Origin: Morella rubra
Taxonomy: Eukaryota; Streptophyta; Magnoliopsida; Fagales; Myricaceae
Assembly: GCA_003952965.2 (NCBI GenBank)
Contig: CM025856.1
Coordinates: 1,483,758 to 1,547,757 of the forward strand
DNA: 64,000 nt
Reading direction: 5' to 3'
The notes below the pieces were generated by a model. It worked only from the letters and a program-made list of their open reading frames with translations, did no database searches and was not told the DNA's origin. Below, piece by piece: positions 1 to 10,574 of the stretch. Made by a program: the position numbers and the translations under genes. Each line of letters begins with the position of its first letter. Within the stretch, counting starts at the first letter, position 1.

Positions 1-1531
1 AAGACTTAGGTCGGGAGAGATCGATGTTCACCTTAGAGGCTAAATTATTCCGATGATCCTTAGAGTTTTTGCGATTCTCAGATTAATCTTCATGATAAGA
101 TTTTTCCTACAGATCTCTTTGTAGTTTGGACCAATTCTCAGTTTAGTTCCTCCATTCATTTGGATGATGAGAATTACGGATGTGGCTAACGGCAATCACG
201 TCACGCCCAATGAAAAATCGACTCGCGAAGCATAGACGCTGACTTGTCTCTCCCAACTTGAAAAAATGGCTCCCACGTGCCAAATGGATAAGTTTAGTCC
301 CTATGTTAACTTGGATGACGGTATTCATTTGGCACGTGGGACCTACTTTTTCAATTTAGGAGAATTAAGTCAACGTCCATACTTTACGTGTCGATTTTTC
401 ATTGGGCGTGATATGGTAGTCATTAACTATATTGGCAATTTACGTAGTCTAAGTGAATGAAAGGACTAAATTGGGCATTGGTCCAATCACAGGGATGCCG
501 TAGGAAAAAACTTACCATAGAGATTAATATGAGAATCGCAAAAATTTCAAGCACCTGTAGGGTAATTTAGCCTTTAGAAAACTCAATAGGTTACATCTGT
601 ATTTTTTAAAGTGTAGTTAACTTGCACATAACTCACATTATTAATCATGTGGGACATAGACAATTTATATTTTAATACAAACAACATGTTACTATTCCGG
701 ATAAATTTGGTGAATTAAAAAAGAAAAAAAGAAAACGAGTAGCGATCGAGTACAGATCGACACAGTCGTGTATATCCACTTGTACAAAAGCAAATTAGGC
801 TTATTGTTAGCGTGAGGTCTACCGTCTACCTAATACGGAACTAATAACATGTTGTTGTATAAATATAAATGCTCTATGTCCCACATGATTAATCTGTGAG
901 TTATGTGCAAGTTAACTACACTTTAAAAAATACAGATGTAACCTATTGAGTTTTCTAAAGGCTAAATTACCCTACAGGTGCTTGAAATTTTTGCGATTCT
1001 CATATTAATCTCTATGGTAAGTTTTTTCCTACGGCATCCCTGTGATTGGACCAATGCCCAATTTAGTCCTTTCATTCACTTAGACTACGTAAATTGCCAA
1101 TATAGTTAATGACTACCATATCACGCCCAATGAAAAATCGACACGTAAAGTATGGACGTTGACTTAATTCTCCTAAATTGAAAAAGTAGGTCCCACGTGC
1201 CAAATGAATACCGTCATCCAAGTTAACATAGGGACTAAACTTATCCATTTGGCACGTGGGAGCCATTTTTTCAAGTTGGGAGAGACAAGTCAGCGTCTAT
1301 GCTTCGCGAGTCGATTTTTCATTGGGCGTGACGTGATTGCCGTTAGCCACATCCGTAATTCTCATCATCCAAATGAATGGAGGAACTAAACTGAGAATTG
1401 GTCCAAACTACAAAGAGATCTGTAGGAAAAATCTTATCATGAAGATTAATCTGAGAATCGCAAAAACTCTAAGGATCATCGGAATAATTTAGCCTCTAAG
1501 GTGAACATCGATCTCTCCCGACCTAAGTCTT
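1..1531. repeat. Foldback element: near-perfect palindrome whose arms are themselves foldbacks
   Basis: Bases 1 to about 697 reappear in reverse complement at about 836 to 1531, with a spacer of roughly 140 bases. The arms are almost identical over their outer 600 bases and diverge slightly near the spacer. Each arm is also an imperfect palindrome, centred near 306 and near 1226. The short inverted motif CCCACGTGCCAAATG flanks both arm centres, and CCCAATGAAAAATCGAC recurs in all four quarter-arms. Small ORFs in the arms are mirror images of each other and are not genes. The left end may continue outside the window, so no target duplication can be read. The form suggests a MITE or foldback transposon that duplicated head-to-head. 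The family is not identified. Confidence 0.85.
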
Positions 1532-1908
1532 TAGTCACTCTACCTCTTTTTCCTTCTTTCAACAAGCTTTATAGACATCTTCAAGGGACGACGTGTAAGC
1601 TTGTGTATGCAACGAATGTCTCTCAACAAATCCACCACTTCACTAGTACGCAGAGGTCAACCCATCCCCTGCAGCTAACTGATTGTACGTTCCAGCTTCT
1701 ACCAGAAATATTATAGGAGACCAAATATGTAACGATGTAACAGGGCCTTAAATTGTCTTTCCGTTTTTGATCGGGAGTAAATCGGCCATCTCCTAATTCC
1801 TATTATATATTCCTCTGTTTTTGAGGCAATCACATAAACATCGCTAAGAAATTGGTCCGGTTGTTTACGCCACGTTGGCGTTTCTCTCCGATCTATCCCC
1901 TCGCCTAC

Positions 1909-1916
1909 TATATAAA
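1909..1916 (+). promoter_or_regulatory. TATA box of the DXS gene
   Basis: TATATAAA lies about 75 bases upstream of the DXS start codon, followed by a pyrimidine-rich leader. This is a normal spacing for a short plant 5' UTR. The 370 bases between the foldback element and this box hold no other gene, so the palindrome sits at the edge of the promoter. Confidence 0.55.
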
Positions 1917-1989
1917 CTATGGTTCTTGTCACCTACCTCTTCACTGCCCTGTCCTCTCAGGCCACTTCTTTCACTAGGTTGTTTCAGCT

Positions 1990-4900
1990 ATGGCGGTTTC
2001 GGGGTCTTTCATTGGACCAAACCAATTTTCCTTTCTCTACCTGAATGCTCCAAGGTCCAATCTTAGTTGCAGAAACCAGGTGAAAAATTCGAGTTTATAA
2101 GCTTTTCTTTCTGATTCTGTTGGCTGTTCTTGCTAAATGGGCTCTTTTTCTCTCTGTTTTACAGAGTAATGTTTCTCCTCTCTCCTTTTTTATATTTATT
2201 TTTTTCCTCCTTTTTTCGGTTGAATTTATTGTAGAACTATTGCAATGTCTTGTTGTGGTTATTATGATCTCTGAACCACGATCATCGATGGTGCAATGAT
2301 TGTTAATATTGTGTTACGACAGTTCTGCTTGAGAGCTTCTGCAAGTGGCTCAGATGGCGAGGAAGGGAAGATGATATGGAAAGAAAAGGAGGGATGGAAG
2401 ATCAATTTCTCGGGCCAAAAACCCGCCACGCCATTGCTGGACGCCATCAATTACCCAGCTCACATGAAGAATCTATCCACACAGGTCAAGTATTCTGTAA
2501 AAGCTACATCATACTTTCAAATGTTAATGGGATTTTTTTTTTTTTTAAGGTTACTTTAGTCTCCTTTTTCACAGCCGGCTCACAGCTTTTTTTTTTTTTT
2601 TTCTTTATTTCTTTCCATCACTGCTTTGTTTTTTTTTTTTTTTACTTGGTTTTGGTTGTAACTGTTGAAACTATTGAAACAATTTCTCCAGGATCTCGAA
2701 CGACTAGCTGCAGAGCTTAGAGCAGATATTGTATACACAATATCAGAGACAGGTGGGCATCTTAGTTCAAGCTTGGGAGTAGTGGAACTGACAGTGGCTC
2801 TGCATCATGTGTTCAACACTCCTGAAGACAAAATTCTATGGGATGTGGGCCATCAGGTTAGTGACTCTATTTTCTAATGGGATATGTATGAGCCACCGTT
2901 TTGTTCAGAATGTAGGTTCTGAGAACTAAGTTGTGCAGGCATACTCGCATAAAATTCTTACAGGAAGAAGGTCGAGGATGCATACCATCAGGAAAACTTC
3001 TGGGCTTGCAGGGTTTCCAAAAAGGGACGAGAGCGTACATGATGCTTTTGGTGCAGGGCATAGTTCTACGAGCATATCTGCTGGTCTTGGTGCGTTCAAT
3101 TCTCAACAGTTCACATAGGAGAAAGTTTCTGACTTTTGTAATGGTCTTTGCGTAACCAATCATCTAAATGGCAGGCATGGCAGTTGCAAGGGATCTTTTA
3201 GGGAACAAGAACAACGTAATTTCCGTGATTGGAGATGGAGGCATGACTGCAGGGCAAGCATACGAGGCCATGAACAACGCAGGATATCTTGATACTAACC
3301 TGATTGTCGTACTCAATGACAATAAGCAAGTCTCTTTACCCACGGCCACTCTTGATGGCCCTGCAACTCCAGTTGGAGCCCTTAGCAGCTCTTTATCAAA
3401 GCTCCAAGCAAGCACCAACTTCCGAAAACTTCGCGAAGCAGCTAAAGTAAATATCTAAGCTTAAATATGCGTTCACCTTCATCTCCCAATTCCTTAAATC
3501 TTCTCTATGAATGACTAAGATATTGTCTCTTACAAGTGCATCACAAAGCAAATTGGAGGCCAAGCACATCAAGTTGCTGCGAAAGTAGATGAGTATGCAA
3601 GGGGTATGATCAGTGCTTCAGGGTCTTCTCTCTTTGAGGAGCTTGGATTATATTACATTGGTCCCGTGGATGGGCATAACATTGAAGATTTAGTCACCAT
3701 CTTTCAGAAAGTAAAGGCAATGCCTGCTCCTGGGCCAGTCTTGATCCACATTGTGACAGAGAAAGGGAAGGGCTATTCCCCAGCTGAGGCAGCACCTGAT
3801 AAAATGCACGGTGAGACTGGAATATAATCAACCGTAGGCTTTGTTATATGAGTTCTTATGAAGGATCTTATGCCGTTATTCTTCCAGGGGTTGTCAAGTT
3901 TGATCCCAGAACAGGCCAGCAATTTAAGCCCAAATCCTCAACGCTTGCATATACTCGGTACTTCGCTGAATCTCTAATTAAAGAAGCTGAAGTCGACAGT
4001 AAGATTGTAGCCATCCATGCAGCAATGGGGGGTGGGACTGGTCTCAATTATTTCCAGAAGAGGTTCCCGGATCGCTGCTTTGACGTGGGGATTGCTGAGC
4101 AACATGCTGTCACCTTTGCAGCTGGCTTAGCTGCAGAGGGCCTCAAGCCATTCTGTGCTATTTACTCATCATTCCTGCAACGTGGGTATGACCAGGTGAG
4201 GCTAGAACATAGCAGTATATAGACAGAAAAGGACTAAGGACTATTTTCAGTGTTTCATTGTTGGATTTCGCACTAACACTCTACAATGGTTATGAAGGTG
4301 GTACATGATGTAGATCTTCAGAAACTACCTGTCCGCTTTGCAATGGATCGTGCTGGTCTGGTAGGTGCAGATGGACCTACCCATTGTGGAGCATTTGATA
4401 TCACGTACATGGCTTGCCTGCCTAACATGGTGGTCATGGCTCCATCTGATGAGGCTGAGCTGATGCATATGGTGGCCACAGCGGCAGTAATAGATGACAG
4501 ACCCAGCTGCTTCAGGTTTCCGAGGGGCAATGGTGTTGGAGCGGCTCTTCCTCCTAATTACAAAGGAACCCCTCTCGAGGTTGGTATGAGTAACTAGCAG
4601 TTAAATATCTCCAGGGAAGGATACAGGACAAATAACTGGGTTGTGTGTTTCCTTTTCTGAAAACTGAATAGATTGGAAAGGGAAGAATACTGGTGGAAGG
4701 CAGAAGAGTTGCTGTTTTGGGATACGGTTCTATAGTCCAGCAATGTCTGCAAGCAGCAGATGTACTGAAGAGCAGAGACATCTTTATCACTGTTGCTGAT
4801 GCAAGATTTTGTAAACCTCTGGATACAGATCTCATCAAACGATTGGCCTTTGAACATGAAATCCTAATTACAGTCGAGGAGGGTTCAATTGGAGGTTTTG

Positions 4901-5216
4901 GGTCTCATGTATTACACTACCTAAGCTTAACTGGTATTCTGGATGGACCGCTAAAGGTAATCTTCCTTCAATCTAGATGCTTCAAGCTCCTTTTTGATCA
5001 AATTCACCTTCAGTATTTTTTCTCTCTTACTTTTACTTGTTCTAATTCTTTCTAGACCTTTCTCTGCAGTTAAGAGCAATGGTGCTGCCTGATAGGTACA
5101 TTGAACATGGATCACCACAAGATCAGATTAAAGAAGCTGGGCTCTCTGCAAGGCATATCTCAGCGACAATCTTCTCTCTCTTGGGGAGGCCGAAAGAAGC
5201 TTTTCAGGTCAAGTGA
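1990..5216 (+). CDS. DXS: 1-deoxy-D-xylulose-5-phosphate synthase, plastid (DXS2-like), ten exons
   Basis: The enzyme condenses pyruvate and glyceraldehyde 3-phosphate, using thiamine diphosphate, in the first step of the plastid MEP isoprenoid pathway. My exon model is 1990-2079, 2323-2484, 2692-2856, 2939-3089, 3175-3446, 3537-3810, 3888-4195, 4298-4579, 4672-4956 and 5070-5216. All junctions are GT-AG with compatible phases and give 711 aa, the normal family length. The first 45 or so residues are rich in Ser, Asn and Arg and end RASAS, like a chloroplast transit peptide. The TPP-binding GDG is near residue 209, the motif [16 protein letters not shown] is in exons 3-4, and the catalytic Glu is in [11 protein letters not shown] near residue 442. 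The usual YPHK reads YSHK. From memory the sequence is closest to clade-2 DXS, often linked to specialised terpenoids; that clade call is inference. No break was found. Confidence 0.95.
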
Positions 5217-7102
5217 GCACACGTAGGGAATAAAGTTCCTGCCCTGAGAGACTTGTAAAAGTCGTTTACAGCTTTGAAAGGTCGTCTTTAGAAACCTAGA
5301 TAAAGCTTGTGAAAATCCAACCCAGAGATGCTCATTTCAGATACTTCCAGAGTGGTCAACAATCAACAGCATTAGTATAATGATAAAAAATGAATTGATG
5401 AGATTCATAACTTTTTCGCATGTATATTATCTATATTAATTCTCTATAAATGAAGATCATTTATACCAGTGACCAAACAAATTTCTTGAAAGGACCTTTC
5501 CCTAACATCCTACTTTCTTCTGCTTTTCTGTTTGCTCACTTTAAACTCGGAAGTCCTTTAAACAGCTGAACCATATGAAGTTGCACAAATATCATCTGAA
5601 ATGATGAGTAGTAATCACACACCTAAACCAAACAGATAATTGGAATTTTGGATCCTAAAATGCTTCCAATGCTGAAACACGTCCATGTGGAGCAATCATT
5701 GGCCAATAGCTCATAATGTAGCCAAGGATTGAAAGTTACAAAATGAAAATTAGTGGACAAACGACTTCTACACAAGATTAGTAAACCCCAAAATGACGCT
5801 AAAGTTCTTGAGAATCTCAATAATAGTGCCTTAATTTTTCTCCTGCAACAAATATCAAATACCAGGTTCATAACTGAGATCGTTAAATTTTGGGACCAAC
5901 TCATTTAGCATTTCATCTATTTCTGTACATCTTAAAGAGAGAAGGATGGGCACTTACGATTCTGACATTTCTGCAAAGACTTCCCCTATTAATTTTTCTT
6001 CTCCTTCTAGGAACTCTGGTAGTTCTTACAGCTTTCCGCTGCAGATGAGCGATGCCTCATTGATGCATTAACCATCGTTTACCGCAAGATCTGACTATAG
6101 AAGTAGGGGTCTCTTCAGGGAATATCTCTGCACAGCCCTGTTGCCTCGATGAGGGCAAGAGATATCATTGTGTTTCACTCTTCGGAGAGTGCACAGTTAA
6201 AGCAGCATCTTGTCCAACAAGTTCATTTACATCTTTGGAAGGTTGTTTCAGCATTATGAGGACCCCAAAAAAATAAAAATAAACCGAGCCGCCATTTCAA
6301 ATGCATATGGAATTCAAAGGAGCACCGAACCTAAGGCCCAAACTATTGACATCTTCTCCTAGTACTCGCTTAATGCAGAGTTCCTTTCTCATTTTTCGTA
6401 TCCTTTGCTTCCAATTGTATTACTTGCATAAAGCACTCAGAGATGTATCTCTTGAAAGTAAATGATTCCATGAAATGTTCTATTCTTAGACACTGGTAAA
6501 GAACATGAAATTACTCAACTAGAGGCGAATAAAAACTCCTCAGCACTATATGTCCCTGTTGTTTCAGTTATGGCCAAAGGAGCATAGCCTACTTGATTTT
6601 TGTATATCCTAGTTAGTACTGGTATAATCTTACCTAGTTCGATTATACCAAGTTTCTATTAATTATGGATTTCTACCAAGTAAGAATTGCCTTTAAAATT
6701 TAGGTTCCTACCTCTCTTTACTTCTGAGAAACATGGATCAACCTTTGAACAACAAATTCATGAATCAGTGTTTAAAGACAGATTGATCGGTTGGCAGGTC
6801 ACGACCCAAGGTGTGTCTGTCAATTGAACAGAAGAATTTGCTAAATCGAATGGTGGAGTCAAGAGTGAATAATGAGACTCACCAATAATCTCCATAGGAA
6901 CAGCCCGTCGTTGAAACGGCGAAATCTCTCTGCATCTGTATCTACTAGTTATCAACCAGCTACTTGGGAGACAAATATTATCCAACCGCAAGTATCCTCA
7001 GATATTTCACAGTTATTTATAATCTGACACAAATGGTCTCATTGCAGGCATGTTTCTATCATGAATATAATCCATATCTTTTGACTTTCTCCATTAGCTC
7101 TC
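5217..7102. other. Intergenic region downstream of DXS
   Basis: This holds the DXS 3' UTR, with its end not determinable, followed by non-coding sequence. No convincing ORF or RNA gene is visible. A splice-acceptor-like stretch near 6009 followed by about 90 bases of balanced composition could be an alternative 3' exon, but nothing identifies it. A perfect 10-bp inverted repeat TGGTATAATC/GATTATACCA with an 11-base loop lies at 6620-6650. Confidence 0.5.
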
Positions 7103-8230
7103 CTAACATGAGCGGTATCTTTTTAGATTTATGGCTGACCAACCTTCAGCTTTGTTAGCATAAACAGCCTTACCAATACCAACGAAACTCCTTGCAGAAA
7201 TCTTTTTAGATTTCCTCTCCTTCATTGTGCTTTTCACCTCAATAAACTTGTTCCAATTACCACTTGAAGAATAAAGATTCGACAGCAGGGCATGAGTCCT
7301 CCCATTCTCTGGAGCAAGCTCCAGTGCTCTATTTACAACTCTTTCTTCCATCCCTACTTATCAATGCATCTTTCAAGAACTTAAAAAGTGCCCTCCACAG
7401 AATCACATCCGAATTTCTTACTTGCTATATTAACATTTTGGCCTCTTCAAGTCTTCCCAGAATGTCCCAGCAAACCGACCATGCCCGACCATGCTAGCAT
7501 AGTGATCGGTAGTCAGTTGATACTATGATGGTTCCTCATGGAGGCAAAAATTATGCAGCCTTCTTCCACTAACCCATCATTATTGCACGCTAGGAGAACA
7601 TTCCATGAGGGACGTCACTTAGCTCAGGTCCCAAGCTCGCATAATGTTGAATAGCTCGAGCGCTTTTTATGCGAAACCCTTTTGGGCATGACCATCATAG
7701 ATCATGGAATTATCACATATCAAGTCGAACGCATTCAAAACCTCCAAACTCAGAACCACCGACAACCCATGAGCTCTCCGGCCTTCACGCACAAGACCTA
7801 AATCAGAAAAAAGCCTTGAGAACACTGGACTACGTGTATTCATCTGGTAAAACTCCCTCCAAGACCATGTTCCCCTAAAGCCCTAGAGCATCATTGCCTC
7901 TCCTATGTCTTACGCAAGAAAAAATCCTTCAATTCCACGTGACAACGTTCCTTTTAGGCAATGCATCAAACACATTTCGAGCATCCTCGGCTCTACCGCT
8001 CTTCACCTACCAACCCATGAGCTTATTGCCTAAATTTAGGTGAAAACCATATTTTATCATGCGGGTCTGGACTCTACCCAGGTGAGCTGACGAATTTTCC
8101 TCCACACATAGTTGAGTCAACGAAGAGTAGAACTGTGAGGCGTCATTAAGGGATGTGCTGTTGAAGGAAACGCCATAGAGTTTTGAGCAAAACAGGCAAG
8201 CCCTTTGAGGTGGTTAAAGTTCTCTTCAAG
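7103..8230 (-). pseudogene. Decayed PPR protein gene (PLS class with E motif)
   Basis: Read on the minus strand, fragments of one PPR protein appear in order. An N-terminal part near 8175 begins MAFPSTAHP. A repeat follows containing AEDARNVFDALPKRNVVTWN (about 7920-8010), then a repeat with MVLEGVLPDEYT (about 7850), and finally an E-motif region at 7351-7160 with ALELAPENGRTHALLSNLYS and KERKSKKI. PLS-class PPR proteins bind organellar RNA, and E motifs act in C-to-U editing. The order is right, but the frame changes several times and in-frame stops occur, for instance after VTWN. It is shorter than active family members, with most middle repeats lost. It is a dead host gene, convergent with DXS. 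Confidence 0.8.
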
Positions 8231-8754
8231 TCTTCCTGCACTGCTTTGAACGGTCGTCTTGTACCGACTCAAAAGCAAGGGGAGAAACAAAAAAGGCTAC
8301 GAAATGTGGATTGCTTTTCACCTTTATCTGGGAGGACGGAGTACACAGCTTTGCAGAACGTATATACCAGAGTCGTATAAGCTAGAGTTGCTGTATGAGA
8401 AATGACATGATTTTTCGGCTAAACAAATTTTTCTGGTAAAATATTTTGTAAAAACCAATCATATAAGAAAATAAAAGATTTTCAATGCCCAACCCAGAAA
8501 ACGAGACTTCAAATAACATTACACGAACGAGCATCCATAATCAGACTGTGAAAATGGTTAAGAATTTCAGATAATCTCCAAGCTTGGAATATAGAGAGCA
8601 GGGTCTATTTCTTCAATGGACAATCCTTTAAAGCTACATGGCATTACCTATAGTACGTAAAAGGACTAAAGGAATCTAATTTTTCCTTGGTTTATATAGC
8701 ATTGCATAATTTAAGTTTCTGAAGTTTACTTGTGGCCTTCAGCTTAGATCTTGG
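8231..8754. other. Spacer with no recognisable feature
   Basis: AT-rich sequence between the dead PPR gene and the first retro-insertion. I see no ORF, tRNA or repeat structure here. Confidence 0.5.
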
Positions 8755-8765
8755 TGGTACTACTT

Positions 8766-9204
8766 TTTGTTTTTTTTTCTACGCAAGCAAAAAGATAACA
8801 TTCACAGAAAAGGAAATACAAACAACAGGCCCTTAACAAACACAACGACATGAGGGCAAACGGCACAAGGCCTACAAAGAGAGAGTGGACAAAAAGTCCA
8901 GCTAACCGAAAAGGGTCAAAAGACCCAGCTATCCCAAAGCCAGCAAAGGCGGCGACGCCCACCGAAGGAGAAGGTGACGACGACACCTTAGTCCTGAAAC
9001 CCGTATAGATCGCATCTGAAAGAGTCGAAGGAAGAGGAGCACACAAGGACTCCCGACAAAAGACGAAAGAGGGCCACATCATGCCGGCAAAAAGAGGACT
9101 GAGCCACCAATGTAGATCGGAGACCAAAGAAACCGATCTTAAGCATTAAGATCAACATAGCAGGCCAAAGAGGTCCAGCACCTATGGATCTCTCCGTAAC
9201 AACA

Positions 9205-9235
<31 letters not shown>

Positions 9236-9386
9236 CAAGGAGGAGGCAAGAGACTAACAAAACCGGCCGGAAAAGGTTCGACCGGAGAGAGGTGGGAGGG
9301 GGAGGGAGAGAACCTCTCGCCAACCAAGCTTAAAAGGAGAAGGAAAGGTCAGGTGCAAGAAGAAGAAAATTCTAGAGAGAGGCTTG
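8766..9386 (-). mobile_element. Non-LTR retro-insertion, minus orientation, containing a long poly-C tract
   Basis: The insert is bounded by the direct repeat TGGTACTACTT at 8755-8765 and 9387-9397. It begins on the plus strand with a T-rich tract, so it is a poly-A-tailed element inserted in minus orientation. It carries a run of about 30 C residues near 9203-9233 (G on the sense strand). That run creates spurious poly-Gly ORFs. The 5' portion on the sense strand is pyrimidine-rich and contains CTCTCTAGAAT. No reverse transcriptase is present. It is a 5'-truncated LINE, a SINE-like element or a processed retrocopy, and I cannot tell which. Confidence 0.65.
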
Positions 9387-9408
9387 TGGTACTACTTGTA
9401 AAGCATCA

Positions 9409-10086
9409 TCTTGCTGCATTTGAATAGTGACCTTCGACCCTTCTTAGAGAGAGAAGCTCCCCTTCTCTCTAGAATCCTCTTTCTCTTCGGCCATCTTTTC
9501 TGCTGGCAGGAGGAGCTCAAGCCCCTCTTGTCTACCTCTTTTTCCAATCTACTCTTTGGTGGTCGAGCTTTCCAATAAACCTCCCGTTTCGATGCGTTAT
9601 TGGGGTTTTTTTTTTTCTTCAAGCGAAGTTCAAGCAGAGATCCCGATTCTTTTGGAGGTCTCCAACAGCCACAACTGGATGGACAGCTTCAACATCAACA
9701 AGCGCCTGCTTCTATCCAAGCTCGAAGCCAAACCGACGACGCATGTGAGCTCCCACGCGCTCCAAGGCGATGGGACATGATGCTTGGCAATTTTCCACAT
9801 GATGCATCTCACTTGCTCGGCGATTTTTCCTCTTGGCCAATTCCTCTTTTCCTTTGGCTGGTTCTACCTCTTCCCTCTGCCATCGACTTTCCTTTTCCAT
9901 TGGTTAGTTAGCTTATTGTCCTTTATGGTTCTCTGCCCCTCGTGGACTTGTGCATGTCCTTTTGGCTCCCTTGCTTGTTAGCCAGTCGCCTCTACAAAAA
10001 GTTTGACTATCTTTTTAGAGCATGTAATGAGGTTTTCGAACCTCCTTGATTAATATTCTATGAGCTGTTTTGATTATAAAAAAAAA
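9409..10086 (+). mobile_element. Non-LTR retro-insertion with poly-A tail and 16-bp target duplication
   Basis: The target duplication TACTTGTAAAGCATCA is perfect at 9393-9408 and 10087-10102, and the right copy is directly preceded by an A-rich tail (TTATAAAAAAAAA). The insert is about 680 bp and also contains CTCTCTAGAAT near its 5' end. Pieces of open frame occur, but no protein family is recognised. The target copy overlaps the duplication of the neighbouring minus-strand insertion, so the two inserted within a few bases of each other. Confidence 0.75.
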
Positions 10087-10574
10087 TACTTGTAAAGCAT
10101 CACTTTCGACCTCCAGCTTAGATGATTGGTCCATATTCTTCACTTAATGAATTGCCAAGTAATCATCATGTTAAAAGTTGCCTAAATAAGCAGTCATTGG
10201 CGGACAAAAAAATGGTTAATTGAAGAATACAATTCAAGAATACACAAAAGGGGAAGAAGAGATAACAGAGAGGAACCAAGGGGTTTATACAATCATCAAG
10301 TAAATAATACATAGGTAAGTCTGTGGTTACATGTTGAAAAATTACAGACGTGTTAGAAAGCCCTCGCATGATTCTTTACTAAACCTTGTCGGTCAAAGCT
10401 TTGCTAAGAACAAAGTAATTCCAATCCAGAGTGACATCTATACCTGACATTCCTTTTTTTAAGTATATTCTACTCAGTAAGCGTGAGACAAGAACCGGGA
10501 TCAGCTCCGCCTAAAGGAAATGAGCAACAAATAGTACCCATCAGTCGAACACTTAGCGATGAAAGGAGATGATA

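Noticed and set aside
143-1389. Pairs of identical 61- and 64-codon ORFs on opposite strands
   Set aside because: They are mirror images produced by the inverted arms of the foldback element, with no recognised domain and no codon-like composition.
9139-9327. Glycine-rich protein ORFs
   Set aside because: They come from the long poly-C tract inside a retro-insertion.
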